The notes beneath the pieces are model-generated. The model saw only the letters and a list, made by a program, of their open reading frames with translations, was not told the origin of the DNA and did no database searches. Position numbers and translations under genes: made by a program. Of a DNA stretch of 64,000 nt, positions 8,858 through 18,147 are shown one piece after another; position 1 is the first letter of the stretch, and the number at the start of each line of letters is the position of its first letter. Origin of the DNA: Pseudomonadales bacterium (GTDB taxonomy: Bacteria > Pseudomonadota > Gammaproteobacteria > Pseudomonadales > IMCC2047); assembly GCA_024234615.1 (NCBI GenBank), contig JACKNY010000003.1:186001-250000 (forward strand), given 5' to 3'.

Positions 8858-11335
8858 TTAAAACTCATAGCTGGCATCCAGATACCACTGACGCCCGCGA
8901 TCAAAGATTTCTGTAGTAAAGCCAAAAGCGTCCTGTTGATTACCGAAGGTTCGGTATTCCTCATCGCCAATGTTCTCAACTCCCAAGGTAACAGACCAGT
9001 CTGAGTTCGGCCCATCCCAACGCACACTGGCGTTAAACAGGTCATAATCATCCTGCAACTGTGCCGGGTTAGGAATACCAAAACCTAAATCCGGCGAACC
9101 CAGAAAAGCCGGTGCGGCAGCCGGACCATCATAAGGCACATTGTTTGAGTTGGTTCCAAACTCTGAGCGATAGGACCATTCCAGTCGCGGTGTTAAGGTG
9201 CCCATATCTCCCAGTTGAATTTCTTTGGTGAGCTGTAGGTTGGCATTCCAATCAGAGATGTTCTCGAACCGGCTGCTCTCGGTCAAACCCTGTACGCCAG
9301 CGCCGACTTTGGTTCGTTCTGGATCGAGATAACCCAGACTGGCGCTGATCAGCCAACTCTCTGCCGGGGCCAACAGCAGTTCCAGCTCAACACCCTGAAT
9401 GTCCGCATCGCCAGCATTGGTGACGAAGGGGCCAACGCGAGTAGGATTAAAAAATCCAAAGCGGCACTGTTCAAGAACGAAAACGGTTATCATGCCATCA
9501 AACTTGCGCCAAGGTTCATGAGTTTGACAAACTCAATGCGCGCATCGGCGAGCTTAATCGAAGCCACGGTATTGTCAGGTGCGATATCCGCCGGCCTCAC
9601 CAGTCCGAATGATTCGGATATATTCATCACCCTTATCGGTCATCGATTTTTCACCGCGTACTTTTAGTACATCGTTTGGCAACACTCAATGACCGTAACG
9701 GTAATACTCTTCCACATGTAAACTATTTTTCTGGTCGCTATCACCCACACCTTTAAAATTTAGCTTATTGCTTGCGGACAGTTTCCAGCCCCAAGTCCGA
9801 TGAAGCGCTCAAAGAATGTCGGTCTGGCAGATAGTTAATGGGAATCTTTCTTGATTTCGCATCCCAATGGTTTCGCGGTAGTGCTTATACTCAACTCATC
9901 GTCAATATATGCCCAACATTACGCGCTGTACGATCACTGTCAAAAAAGGTCGCCTGACTGAATGCGTGCCTGAGGTAAAAGCGCTTGGTTAATGTTTTTC
10001 CGTTCTTCAAAATAATAGCTGCTTCCAGGGCGGAAGGCTCGACTGGCTGCCCAAGCGGGGTCATTCGGCTTCGGCTGGTCGGATCAAAATATCGATCAAC
10101 CACTGACCAATAATCCCAACACACCCCGAATACCACCAAATTCGCCATCAAGCCTGCAGAATCGTTCTGGTGGCAGGGTGAGGTTGTTTACCGAATGCTC
10201 CACTTGAAGCGGCGGACTGGTAACTTCTAGTAGGTTTCATGGCAGATCACTCAACTACAGTGTTTGTGCAACGAATTGCAGCATTTGATCAGATGCTGCA
10301 AAAACAAGCTTGGTATTCCGGATTGTTGAGATTGGCCTGTTCGAAGCAGGCACCAAAGTTAAAAGGTAATCCCGCCGCAGCCGGATCAAAGAAGGTTCCG
10401 CCGGGAGCAATACCACCCGGTTCTGCCAGTTGTGCGGCAAGTGTATTCTGCGCTAGCGTCATGGATGGCGCTCCTCCCGGGCCGAAAAAACCAGAATTGA
10501 TTGGCTCCATGCCAGTAGTTACCAGGGCCGGACCATTTTCGTCATCCTTCGAATAATCAAAGGAAAAATTGACCTCCAAATTGTCGTTCGCTAGCCACAG
10601 TGCTGTGAATTTAGCAGCAATAGTATCGTCATCACCCAAGTCCTTACCGTCAAAGACCCGATCAACATGACCATCCTGATTAAAGGAGGCTAACGATATC
10701 CGCGTTAATAATTGGTCGCTAATAGGAACATCCAAAGTACCACTCAGATTAAGACGGTTGTCGGTACCCAGTTTCACGCCAACTTTGCCACCAAATTCTT
10801 CACTCGGACGCTTCGAGGTCAAACTGACCGCACCACCAATGGTATTTTTTCCGAACAAGGTGCCCTGCGGTCCTCGTAACACTTCTACCCGCTCCAGATC
10901 AACCAGATCCAATATGCCACCTACAGAACGTCCGAGATAAACCCCGTCGACATAAATGCCCACACCCGGATCGATGACTGGGGAAAAGTCATTCTGACCA
11001 ATACCGCGAATATAGATCGCCGCGTTGGTCACCCCTGAATTACTGGGTGAGCGGTTTAACACCAGATTTGGGGAGAAATTATCCAAACTGGACAAATCCG
11101 TCACACCCCTGATCTCCAAACCATCACCCGTAAAAGCAGACACAGCAATTGGCGTATCCTGCACGCTTTCTTCACGTTTCCGCGCCGTAACAATAACTTC
11201 TTCTATCGTTAACCGTGATTTGCTGTCTTCCGCATACGCCGGAACCGTAGCCGCTGTCGCCAAAACCCCCATTGCTGCCACCATATTCGGCAGGCGATAG
11301 AGAAGGTTCGGTTTGTTCTTGAATTTAGACACCAT
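8858..11335 (-). pseudogene. TonB-dependent receptor, frameshifted
   Basis: An outer-membrane active-transport receptor broken into pieces. The N-terminal part (ATG 11335, ribosome site GGAGAG) has a signal peptide ending AATVPAYA and a TonB-box/plug start, IEEVIVTARKREESVQDTP. It continues with plug motifs such as RVEVLRGPQGTLFGKNTIGG and stops near 10290. The C-terminal part (9493-8858) has the last strands, from NAGDADIQGVELELL to the terminal WYLDASYEF. Between them, 10288-9494 carries receptor-like fragments in several frames with multiple stops, for instance SYYFEERKNINQALLPQ and RIQSGDLF near 10020-9945. Total length (about 826 codons) is that of an intact receptor, so decay is by small indels, not by a large deletion. 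Its place beside the PQQ-ADH suggests former substrate uptake. Confidence 0.85.
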
Positions 11336-11538
11336 CTGTTCTCTCCAATTGACCCTATGAACTCCACAAAATCTTATTATTTTCGCGCTATACCAATGCA
11401 CATTATGCTCACTTACAAGATACGCCGATGCTTTACTCAAAATAGGCTTTTTCGCTACAAGTGAGACATAGCGCCCCGGCAATACCCAACCTAAAGATAT
11501 CAGGCCAGTTTAATTTACAGCGAATCGATCAGACAAAG

Positions 11539-11573
11539 TATGCGAATTACGCACCAAATATACGAATTAGGCA
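11539..11573. promoter_or_regulatory. Tandem operator-like repeats
   Basis: Two near-identical 15-base elements start 20 bases apart: TATGCGAATTACGCA (11539-11553) and TATACGAATTAGGCA (11559-11573). The first also contains the dyad TGCG-AATTA-CGCA. Two helical turns of spacing is usual for AraC-type and other dimeric regulators. The elements lie between the divergent receptor pseudogene and trpB, so either could be the target. Confidence 0.45.
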
Positions 11574-11711
11574 TGTATTTGCATTAGAGATTCCTTAGCG
11601 CCTGTTAACACTAAAAAAAGCCGCTTCAATTGATCCTGCGCGAAGGAAGACATATACTCCGTCCTCCACGAAAAATCGTGAAATTATTTCATAAATTATA
11701 GAGAGCACAGC

Positions 11712-12917
11712 ATGAGCAAGTATGAATTTCTCCCAATGCCCGATGAGCACGGTTATTTTGGCGAGTACGGTGGGCAGGAGAATATTCCACCCGAACTCAA
11801 GCTAGTAATGGACGACATTTATAGAGCCTACTGCGAAATTCGGGACAGCCAAGGATTTCAGTCCGAATTACAGAATCTTTTTCAACATTATGTGGGACGC
11901 CCCAGCCCCATATATTTTGCCAAGCGGCTTTCTGAGCAACTCGGAGGCGCTGAAATTTACCTAAAAAGAGAAGATCTTAATCACACCGGAGCGCATAAAA
12001 TAAATCATTGCATTGGAGAAGCCTTGCTAGCAAAGCATATGGGTAAAACCAAGGTGCTAGCAGAAACAGGCGCTGGCCAACATGGTGTTGCCTTAGCCAC
12101 CGCTTGCGCTTTATTGGACTTACCCTGTGAAATCCATATGGGCGAGGTCGATGTGCAAAAAGAACACCCGAACGTAACACGCATGAAAATACTGGGCGCC
12201 AAAGTTATCTCAGTTACTCGTGGCACCCGCACCCTCAAAGACGCAGTCGATAGCGCCTTCGAAGCCTACCTTGAAGATCCGCAAAATTATTTTTATGCGA
12301 TTGGCTCCGTGGTTGGACCACACCCCTTCCCACAGATGGTGCGCGACTTTCAACGTGTCGTCGGCGATGAAGCACGCGAGCAGTTCCAACAAATGACCGG
12401 CCAACTACCTAATCAAATAGTTGCTTGTGTCGGCGGTGGCAGCAATGCGATGGGAATATTTACCGCCTTTTTAGAGGATGACGACGTTAAGATTACCGGG
12501 GTTGAGCCGAGCGGGCTTGGTCTCAATACTCCAGATCACGCCGCAACCCTAAGCAAAGGTCGTCCCGGCAGCTTACATGGCTATAGATCCTATGTACTGA
12601 TGGACGAACAGGGTAAAACACTACCGGTATACTCGATTGCTTCTGGCCTGGACTATCCATCCGTTGGCCCACAGCATAGCTATTTGCATGATATTAAACG
12701 GGTTGAATACGTCGCTGCCGATGACCAGGAATGCCTGGATGCCTTTATGAAACTGTCACAGGTAGAGGGTATTATTCCGGCGTTGGAAAGTGCTCATGCG
12801 CTTGCGCACGCGATCAAAATAGCTCCCCAGTTCGGCCCAGAGTATAAAATCTTAGTTAACCTAAGCGGCCGCGGCGATAAGGATGTCGATTTCGTCGCCG
12901 ACAAATTAGGCCTATAG
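11712..12917 (+). CDS. trpB: Tryptophan synthase beta chain (stand-alone)
   Basis: A PLP enzyme that condenses indole with serine to give tryptophan. The 401 residues contain the PLP lysine K96 in HTGAHKIN, the catalytic glutamate E118 in AETGAGQHG, the phosphate-binding loop CVGGGSNA near 245, and the C-terminal NLSGRGDKD. No trpA, trpF or other trp gene is near. Two regions differ from ordinary TrpB: HKINHCIGEALLAK where HKINN/Q-x-LGQALLAK is usual, and EVDVQKEHPNVTRMKILGA where the communication domain normally reads EDVERQ-x-NVFRMRLLGA. A dedicated indole-scavenging role is possible. Two 15-base repeats lie about 140-170 bases upstream. Confidence 0.88.
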   Translation: MSKYEFLPMPDEHGYFGEYGGQENIPPELKLVMDDIYRAYCEIRDSQGFQSELQNLFQHYVGRPSPIYFAKRLSEQLGGAEIYLKREDLNHTGAHKINHCIGEALLAKHMGKTKVLAETGAGQHGVALATACALLDLPCEIHMGEVDVQKEHPNVTRMKILGAKVISVTRGTRTLKDAVDSAFEAYLEDPQNYFYAIGSVVGPHPFPQMVRDFQRVVGDEAREQFQQMTGQLPNQIVACVGGGSNAMGIFTAFLEDDDVKITGVEPSGLGLNTPDHAATLSKGRPGSLHGYRSYVLMDEQGKTLPVYSIASGLDYPSVGPQHSYLHDIKRVEYVAADDQECLDAFMKLSQVEGIIPALESAHALAHAIKIAPQFGPEYKILVNLSGRGDKDVDFVADKLGL

Positions 12918-13077
12918 CTAGGAGCTCTTACCTCCGTAAACCCCTTAGCAAACTAGTCTTCTGCTTGAAACTGACGTGATACAGCCAGACTTTCCGGCAA
13001 GGAGACTAATTTGCATATGAATGCCTCCGTTCATGCTATACTGGCCGCCTTTTGATACTAGTTACAATGAGGCAAAT

Positions 13078-14547
13078 TTGATCCGCAAGTTATTCCAAAG
13101 AAAGGCCAAGGTTGAAGCCGCTCCACCAACGAAGAATTCCGCAGCAAAGACACCAGCCAAGAAGGATATAAAGGGCGGCCATGCACAGGGTACGAAACGA
13201 GCCAGCCACGCTCGCAAAAAAACCAGCCCGCAAAATGCCCCTTTGAAGTGGGATATCAGCCAATTCCAAGTGCCCGAAATCGAAGGAAAAACTCTGTTTC
13301 ACAGCTTCGATTTGCCCGTCGAGCTAATGCACGGTATTGCTGATCTCGGATTTCAATACTGCTCGCCAATTCAAGCACAGTCTTTACCTCACACGCTGAC
13401 AGGGCATGACCTGATCGGCAAGGCGCAAACCGGAACGGGTAAAACCGCCGCATTTCTCATCAATATCATCAATGATCTGCTTAATAACCCGCTCGAGGGA
13501 GAGCGCTTCGGGCACGAACCTCGCGCCCTGATTATCGCACCGACACGAGAGTTGGTCATGCAGATCGCGGAAGATTCGGAATCACTCAATAAATATACCG
13601 GCCTTAAAACACACGCTTTGGTCGGCGGCATGGATTACGGTAAGCAACAACAACGCTTGCGCCATGAGATTGTCGATATCCTCGTCGCCACACCCGGTCG
13701 CCTGCTCGATTTTTGCGGCAATCAGGATATCTATCTGGATCAAATTGAAATCATGGTAATTGATGAAGCGGACCGCATGCTGGATATGGGTTTCATTCCG
13801 CAGGTTCGGCGGATTATCCGCCAGACACCGCAGAAAATTCATCGTCAAACCTTATTATTCAGTGCTACCTTTACTCCCGAAGTATTATCACTTTCCGATC
13901 AGTGGACGATTGACCCGATTAGAGTGGAAATTGAGCCAGACAGCATTGCCACCGATACGGTCACCCAGCATGTCTATCTTTGCGCGAGTGATGAGAAATA
14001 CAAACTACTCTATAACCTGCTGCTGCAGTCAGACGTGGATAACGTGATTATTTTTGCCAATCGTCGTGATCAATGTCGTCACCTGCATGAAAAATTACTA
14101 CGTCATGGCTTTAAGGCGGGATTGCTATCAGGAGAGATAGCCCAAAATAAACGCGTAAAAACCTTAGAAGGGTTCAAATCAGATCAACTTAACGTGCTGG
14201 TAGCGACTGACGTTGCTGGCAGAGGCATCCATATTGACGGCGTTAGCCATGTGGTTAACTACACTTTACCGGAAGAACCTGAGGACTATGTGCATAGAAT
14301 AGGCCGTACCGGACGAGCAGGCAAAAGTGGCACTTCTATTAGTTTTGCCTGCGAAGAGGATGCTTTTCAGCTCATGCCTATTGGCACGTTACTCGGTAAA
14401 AAAATTGAATGTGAGCATCCACCACAGCATCTGTTGGTCGACACGCCACCACTGGGCAAAGCCATTCGTTCCGAGTCACGCCAACCCATAAAATCTCGCA
14501 ACAAATCACGAACTGGCGATTCACGTCGACGCCCATCTTCTCGCTAG
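13078..14547 (+). CDS. rhlB: DEAD-box ATP-dependent RNA helicase, RhlB-like
   Basis: This protein unwinds RNA, probably in association with RNA decay. After a lysine-rich basic extension (about 60 residues) come the core motifs: Q motif SPIQAQSLP, motif I AQTGTGKT, Ia PTRELVMQ, Ib TPGRLLD, II DEADRMLDMGF, III SAT, V ATDVAGRGIH, VI HRIGRTGRAG, then a short basic tail. I prefer the TTG at 13078 with GAGG six bases upstream. The in-frame ATG at 13021 would add 19 residues, but a TATACT -10-like element lies within that stretch (13037-13042). The RhlB assignment rests on motif and tail similarity; RhlE or another DEAD protein is less likely. Confidence 0.85.
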   Translation: MIRKLFQRKAKVEAAPPTKNSAAKTPAKKDIKGGHAQGTKRASHARKKTSPQNAPLKWDISQFQVPEIEGKTLFHSFDLPVELMHGIADLGFQYCSPIQAQSLPHTLTGHDLIGKAQTGTGKTAAFLINIINDLLNNPLEGERFGHEPRALIIAPTRELVMQIAEDSESLNKYTGLKTHALVGGMDYGKQQQRLRHEIVDILVATPGRLLDFCGNQDIYLDQIEIMVIDEADRMLDMGFIPQVRRIIRQTPQKIHRQTLLFSATFTPEVLSLSDQWTIDPIRVEIEPDSIATDTVTQHVYLCASDEKYKLLYNLLLQSDVDNVIIFANRRDQCRHLHEKLLRHGFKAGLLSGEIAQNKRVKTLEGFKSDQLNVLVATDVAGRGIHIDGVSHVVNYTLPEEPEDYVHRIGRTGRAGKSGTSISFACEEDAFQLMPIGTLLGKKIECEHPPQHLLVDTPPLGKAIRSESRQPIKSRNKSRTGDSRRRPSSR

Positions 14548-14725
14548 ATTTTCTGCAAGAGACTCGCTATCGATTGCAGAAGTTCTTGTTAGCTCGATAT
14601 CCGTGGCCATATCGTTCAAACCATCCAGGTGGAGATCGCTAAGCAGACGATGACCAACAACTAGTTGCTCTCCCGTTTAAAATCAGGAAAACCTCTGTAC
14701 GAAAGCCAAGCAATGCAGTCTCCAT
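14521..14725 (-). pseudogene. Possible small frameshifted gene after the Lrp regulator
   Basis: Four bases after the stop of the Lrp-type gene an ATG (14725) opens a frame, METALLGFRTEVFLILNGR, that soon stops. Shifting by one base at the AGAG run near 14665 continues as EQLVVGHRLLSDLHLDGLN and DMATDIELTRTSAIDSESL to a TGA at 14521, overlapping the helicase 3' end. The joined product would be about 65 residues. I do not recognise it. It could be chance, an eroded gene or a sequencing indel. Confidence 0.25.
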
Positions 14726-14728
14726 GAA

Positions 14729-15196
14729 CTAGGGCGGCGTAAGTCGAGTACTGTATTTGACTTCTCTAAGGGTAAAGCTTGAAGCAGCAGAATCCACCAA
14801 TGGGTGATTGAGTAATTGCCGTGTTAGCAGCCTTTCATAGGCTTCCACGTCCTTCACTACCACCTTGAGCGTATAATCATGACTACCGGAAACCGCATAA
14901 CATTCGGTGACTTCTGGAAGTGAAGCTACAAAGCTCTCGAACGTCAACCGCGTTTCATCACTATGATGGCTTAACTTAACATTACAGATTACACAGACGT
15001 TGAGGCCGATAGTTTTACGATCAAGCAGGGCGACGCGGGCACTAATCACTCCTTTGGCCTCCAAGTTCTGGATACGTCGCCAAACAGAGGTTGGTGAGCT
15101 GCCAATTTTATCGGCTATCTGCTGATGGGTAAGCCCTGAGTTCTTTTGTAGCAATTCAAGAATATTTCTATCAATCCGGTCAATTTTTGATTCCAT
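14729..15196 (-). CDS. Lrp/AsnC family transcriptional regulator
   Basis: A 155-residue feast/famine regulator. The N-terminal helix-turn-helix (residues 5-60) contains IDRNILELLQKNSGLTHQQIADKIG and SSPTSVWRRIQNLEAKGVI. The C-terminal RAM (ligand-binding) domain (about 68-150) contains VTECYAVSGSHDYTLKVVV. Such proteins sense amino acids, and its position beside tyrosine/homogentisate genes and an orphan trpB suggests aromatic amino acid metabolism. No specific effector can be read from the sequence. Confidence 0.88.
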   Translation of the reverse strand: MESKIDRIDRNILELLQKNSGLTHQQIADKIGSSPTSVWRRIQNLEAKGVISARVALLDRKTIGLNVCVICNVKLSHHSDETRLTFESFVASLPEVTECYAVSGSHDYTLKVVVKDVEAYERLLTRQLLNHPLVDSAASSFTLREVKYSTRLTPP

Positions 15197-15355
15197 AGGG
15201 AACAGCCAAATAATCAGTCAATTATTCTGTATGTGCGTATTTTGACTTGGTTTTTTAACGCCTTATTGTCGAGTGCAAGCAACAGTTATACAAGATTCTC
15301 TTTATGTTGAATGAACAAATATTTTATGCCAACCCGTATTTGGAAGCAGTTAGTA

Positions 15356-15820
15356 TTAACCTTTTTTTGTCATGGCGCTCACCCGCTCATCAAGATAACC
15401 GAGCAATTCATAAAGACCTTTTTTCTGCTGCCCGCTCAACCCTGCCAACAAAGACTTTTCCCATTCTAACGCCTTGTGTGCAATATTTTCGTACAGCGTT
15501 AATCCCTTTGCGTTCAGCGCCAGGCGTATAGCGCGGCTATCGTTCATATCTTTTTCCTTAATCAAGCATTGCTTTTGATCCAAGGTGCCGACAGCTCTTG
15601 ATACTTTGACTTTATCCATATGAGTTTGCAGTCCAATCTCCTTAGCCAGCAAATGTGGATACTCCGCCAGCGTCGCCAGTATGCGCCACTCCGCTACACT
15701 AATATCAAATTCATCTGAGTAAATCCTTGATAGCGCTACACTTACCCTTTCCGACAGGTTATTCAAGCGATAGGGCATAAAGTGTTTTAATTTTACTTTT
15801 GGGTTGTTTTTATTGCTCAC
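15356..15820 (-). CDS. MarR family transcriptional regulator, divergent from hmgA
   Basis: A 154-residue winged-helix repressor. The DNA-binding part (about residues 20-115) includes SERVSVALSRIYSDEFDIS, the HTH LLAKEIGLQTHMDKVKVSRAV and the wing KDMNDSRAIRLALNAKG. I place the start at GTG 15820, with GGAAG upstream. An upstream in-frame ATG at 15892 would put coding sequence through the palindromes at 15880-15920, which look like its operator. It is divergent from the homogentisate operon and is likely its ligand-responsive repressor (inference). Confidence 0.85.
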   Translation of the reverse strand: MSNKNNPKVKLKHFMPYRLNNLSERVSVALSRIYSDEFDISVAEWRILATLAEYPHLLAKEIGLQTHMDKVKVSRAVGTLDQKQCLIKEKDMNDSRAIRLALNAKGLTLYENIAHKALEWEKSLLAGLSGQQKKGLYELLGYLDERVSAMTKKG

Positions 15821-15879
15821 GTTTTCTTCCAAGGGTAATAGACCTTTTGATTTGCCAGGCGCGAGTTTAAGCGGAAAAC

Positions 15880-15920
15880 AAACTGGTTGCAAAAGGAACT
15901 AGTTTGCTTTAAACTAGTTT
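15880..15920. promoter_or_regulatory. Triple palindrome operator between marR gene and hmgA
   Basis: Three copies of a ten-base palindrome: AAACTGGTTG (15880-15889), GAACTAGTTT (15896-15905) and the perfect AAACTAGTTT (15911-15920). Their centres are 16 and 15 bases apart. They lie 56-96 bases before hmgA and 60-100 bases before the GTG of the MarR-type gene. This geometry suits cooperative binding by a MarR dimer controlling both directions. Confidence 0.6.
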
Positions 15921-15975
15921 CAATTGTAACTATATAGCATTACTTTCTATTCCTAGCAAACACAGGACAGAGACC

Positions 15976-17118
15976 ATGAGCGCCAAAAAGTGGCTAACTT
16001 TTCCGATTCAGGAAGGCGAAACGTCTCGCCAAGCCCATTGTGATTTTCCTGAAGGAACCTATGAACGCGAGCTTGGACGGGAAGGTTTCTTCGGTCCCGT
16101 CACTCACATGCACCACCAAAATCCACCAACTGGCTGGATTGATTGGGAAGGCCCGCTACAACCGCGAGCTTTTGACTTTAACCAACTGACCGCCAATAGT
16201 CTTTCACCCTACGACGCGCCAGTCACCCTAGAAAATAATAATCTTGCCGTACGCCAGTGGAAAACCGATAGCAGCATGACGCACTTAGTGCGCAACAGCG
16301 ATGGTGACGAATTACTGTTTATCCATTACGGCAGCGGTGACCTTTATTGTGATTATGGCCATCTCAGCGTTAGGGATGGCGACTACATCATGATTCCGCG
16401 TGGCACAGCCTGGCGTATTGATGTCACAGACCCGTTAACAGTGCTGATGATGGAAAACAAAGATGGTGCCTACACGATGCCGGATCGCGGCATTCTGGGC
16501 CCAAATGCCATTTATGATCCCGCGATTCTTGACCACCCTAAAATTAACAGCGCCTTTAAGGCTCAGCAGGGCAACAGTACTTGGCAGGTTCATATTAAGC
16601 GCCTCAACCAGCTTAGCAAAGTCACTTTTCCCTTCAATCCGCTAGATGCGGTTGGCTGGCATGGCGACAATACGGTGGTGCGATTAAACTGGCGCGATAT
16701 CAGACCGCTGATGAGCCATCGCTACCATTTACCGCCTTCGGCGCACAGTACCTTTGTCGGTAACGGTTTTATCATATGCACTTTTTGCCCGCGTCCGATC
16801 GAGTCCGATCCAGGCGCTTTGAAAGTACCCTTTTTCCATAATAACGATGATTATGATGAAGTACTCTTCTACCATCGCGGTAATTTTTTCAGCCGCGATA
16901 ATATTGAAGAGGGGATGGTCACCTTCCACCCCTGCGGTTTTGCTCACGGGCCTCACCCCAAAGCGTTAAAGAAGGCGCTGACCAACCCTAACAAGGAAAC
17001 CGATGAAGTGGCCGTCATGATAGATACGCGCTATTCGCTTTCGGTAACCGAGGTTGCAGTAAAAACCGAAAACCTTGATTATATTAATTCCTGGAAATCA
17101 CCTGGAAAGGATTTATAA
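15976..17118 (+). CDS. hmgA: Homogentisate 1,2-dioxygenase
   Basis: A non-heme Fe(II) enzyme opening the ring of homogentisate to maleylacetoacetate, the central step of tyrosine/phenylalanine catabolism. The 380 residues match the shorter bacterial form found in Shewanella-like gammaproteobacteria, not the 430-residue form. A cupin core is visible. The iron ligands are probably in the segment FFHNNDDYDEVLFYHRG (His and Glu) and in TFHPCGFAHGPHP (two His). It is the first gene of a tight operon; fahA starts 2 bases after its stop. No hppD or phhA is in the window, so the upper pathway must be elsewhere. Confidence 0.92.
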   Translation: MSAKKWLTFPIQEGETSRQAHCDFPEGTYERELGREGFFGPVTHMHHQNPPTGWIDWEGPLQPRAFDFNQLTANSLSPYDAPVTLENNNLAVRQWKTDSSMTHLVRNSDGDELLFIHYGSGDLYCDYGHLSVRDGDYIMIPRGTAWRIDVTDPLTVLMMENKDGAYTMPDRGILGPNAIYDPAILDHPKINSAFKAQQGNSTWQVHIKRLNQLSKVTFPFNPLDAVGWHGDNTVVRLNWRDIRPLMSHRYHLPPSAHSTFVGNGFIICTFCPRPIESDPGALKVPFFHNNDDYDEVLFYHRGNFFSRDNIEEGMVTFHPCGFAHGPHPKALKKALTNPNKETDEVAVMIDTRYSLSVTEVAVKTENLDYINSWKSPGKDL

Positions 17119-17120
17119 AC

Positions 17121-18110
17121 GTGAAACTTGCTTCGTTAAAACAAGGCCGTGACGGCCAACTAGTGGTGGTCTCACGAGACCTCACACGCGCCATTGCCGT
17201 ACCTGAAATTGCCAACACTTTGCAGCAGGCGCTGGATGACTGGGCGGAATTGGAACCGCGCTTGCAAGCCATTTCCGAACAGCTGAACGCCAACACCATA
17301 AGCGCTGCCTTTGCTTTCAATCCGGCACTATGTGACGCCCCCTTACCACGCGCCTATCATTGGGCTGACGGCAGCGCCTATGTCACCCACGTTGAGTTAG
17401 TGCGCAAAGCCCGCGGTGCCGAGCTACCCGAATCCTTTTGGACCGACCCGCTAATGTATATGGGCGCATCCGATGCCTTTATCGGCCCCTGCGACGACAT
17501 CCCGGTTGAATCGGAGGATTGGGGTATCGATTTTGAATCAGAGGTCGTGGTGTTTACGGATGATGTTCCCGCTGGGACAAAACCCGAGGGCGCACGCAAA
17601 CATATCAAATTAGTGGCGTTGGTCAATGACGTTTCCTTGCGTAACCTGATTCCAGCAGAGTTAGGCAAACAGTTCGGGTTTTATCAATCCAAACCCTGGA
17701 CTAGCTTTACTCCGGTCGCCGTCACCCCAGATGAACTTGGTGATAGCTGGGATGGCGCTAAAGTGCACTTACCACTAATCAGTACGCTTAATGACGAACA
17801 GATCGGTGCGCCTAATGCTGGCCAGGATATGATCTTTGACTTTGCCCAACTGATCACTCATGCGGCCAAATCGAGAGCACTGATGACCGGCACCGTCATT
17901 GGTTCAGGCACCATAGCCAACGTCGGCAGTCCTACCGGATCATCCTGCCTCGCTGAAGTTCGCTGCTTGGAAACCATTGCTGATGGCAAGCCCTCAACAC
18001 CCTTCATGCGTTTTGGTGATCGCATCCGCATTGAAATGAAGGACGCTCAAGGCAACTCCATCTTTGGCGCGATTGACCAACAGGTGGTGCAATACCATCC
18101 ACCCGTATAA
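17121..18110 (+). CDS. fahA: Fumarylacetoacetate hydrolase
   Basis: Hydrolyses fumarylacetoacetate to fumarate and acetoacetate, the last step of the homogentisate route. The 329-residue FAH-fold protein has metal-binding acidic residues in DFESEVVVFTDD, the conserved segment VALVNDVSLRNLIPAEL (near 170) and the active-site region GTVIGSGTIANVGSP. The start is a GTG at 17121, immediately after hmgA. The next gene, maiA, begins 37 bases after the stop. Confidence 0.92.
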   Translation: MKLASLKQGRDGQLVVVSRDLTRAIAVPEIANTLQQALDDWAELEPRLQAISEQLNANTISAAFAFNPALCDAPLPRAYHWADGSAYVTHVELVRKARGAELPESFWTDPLMYMGASDAFIGPCDDIPVESEDWGIDFESEVVVFTDDVPAGTKPEGARKHIKLVALVNDVSLRNLIPAELGKQFGFYQSKPWTSFTPVAVTPDELGDSWDGAKVHLPLISTLNDEQIGAPNAGQDMIFDFAQLITHAAKSRALMTGTVIGSGTIANVGSPTGSSCLAEVRCLETIADGKPSTPFMRFGDRIRIEMKDAQGNSIFGAIDQQVVQYHPPV

Positions 18111-18147
18111 AAGGCGCCGCAAGACCCAGCAGCGCCGAGGACTCGAC

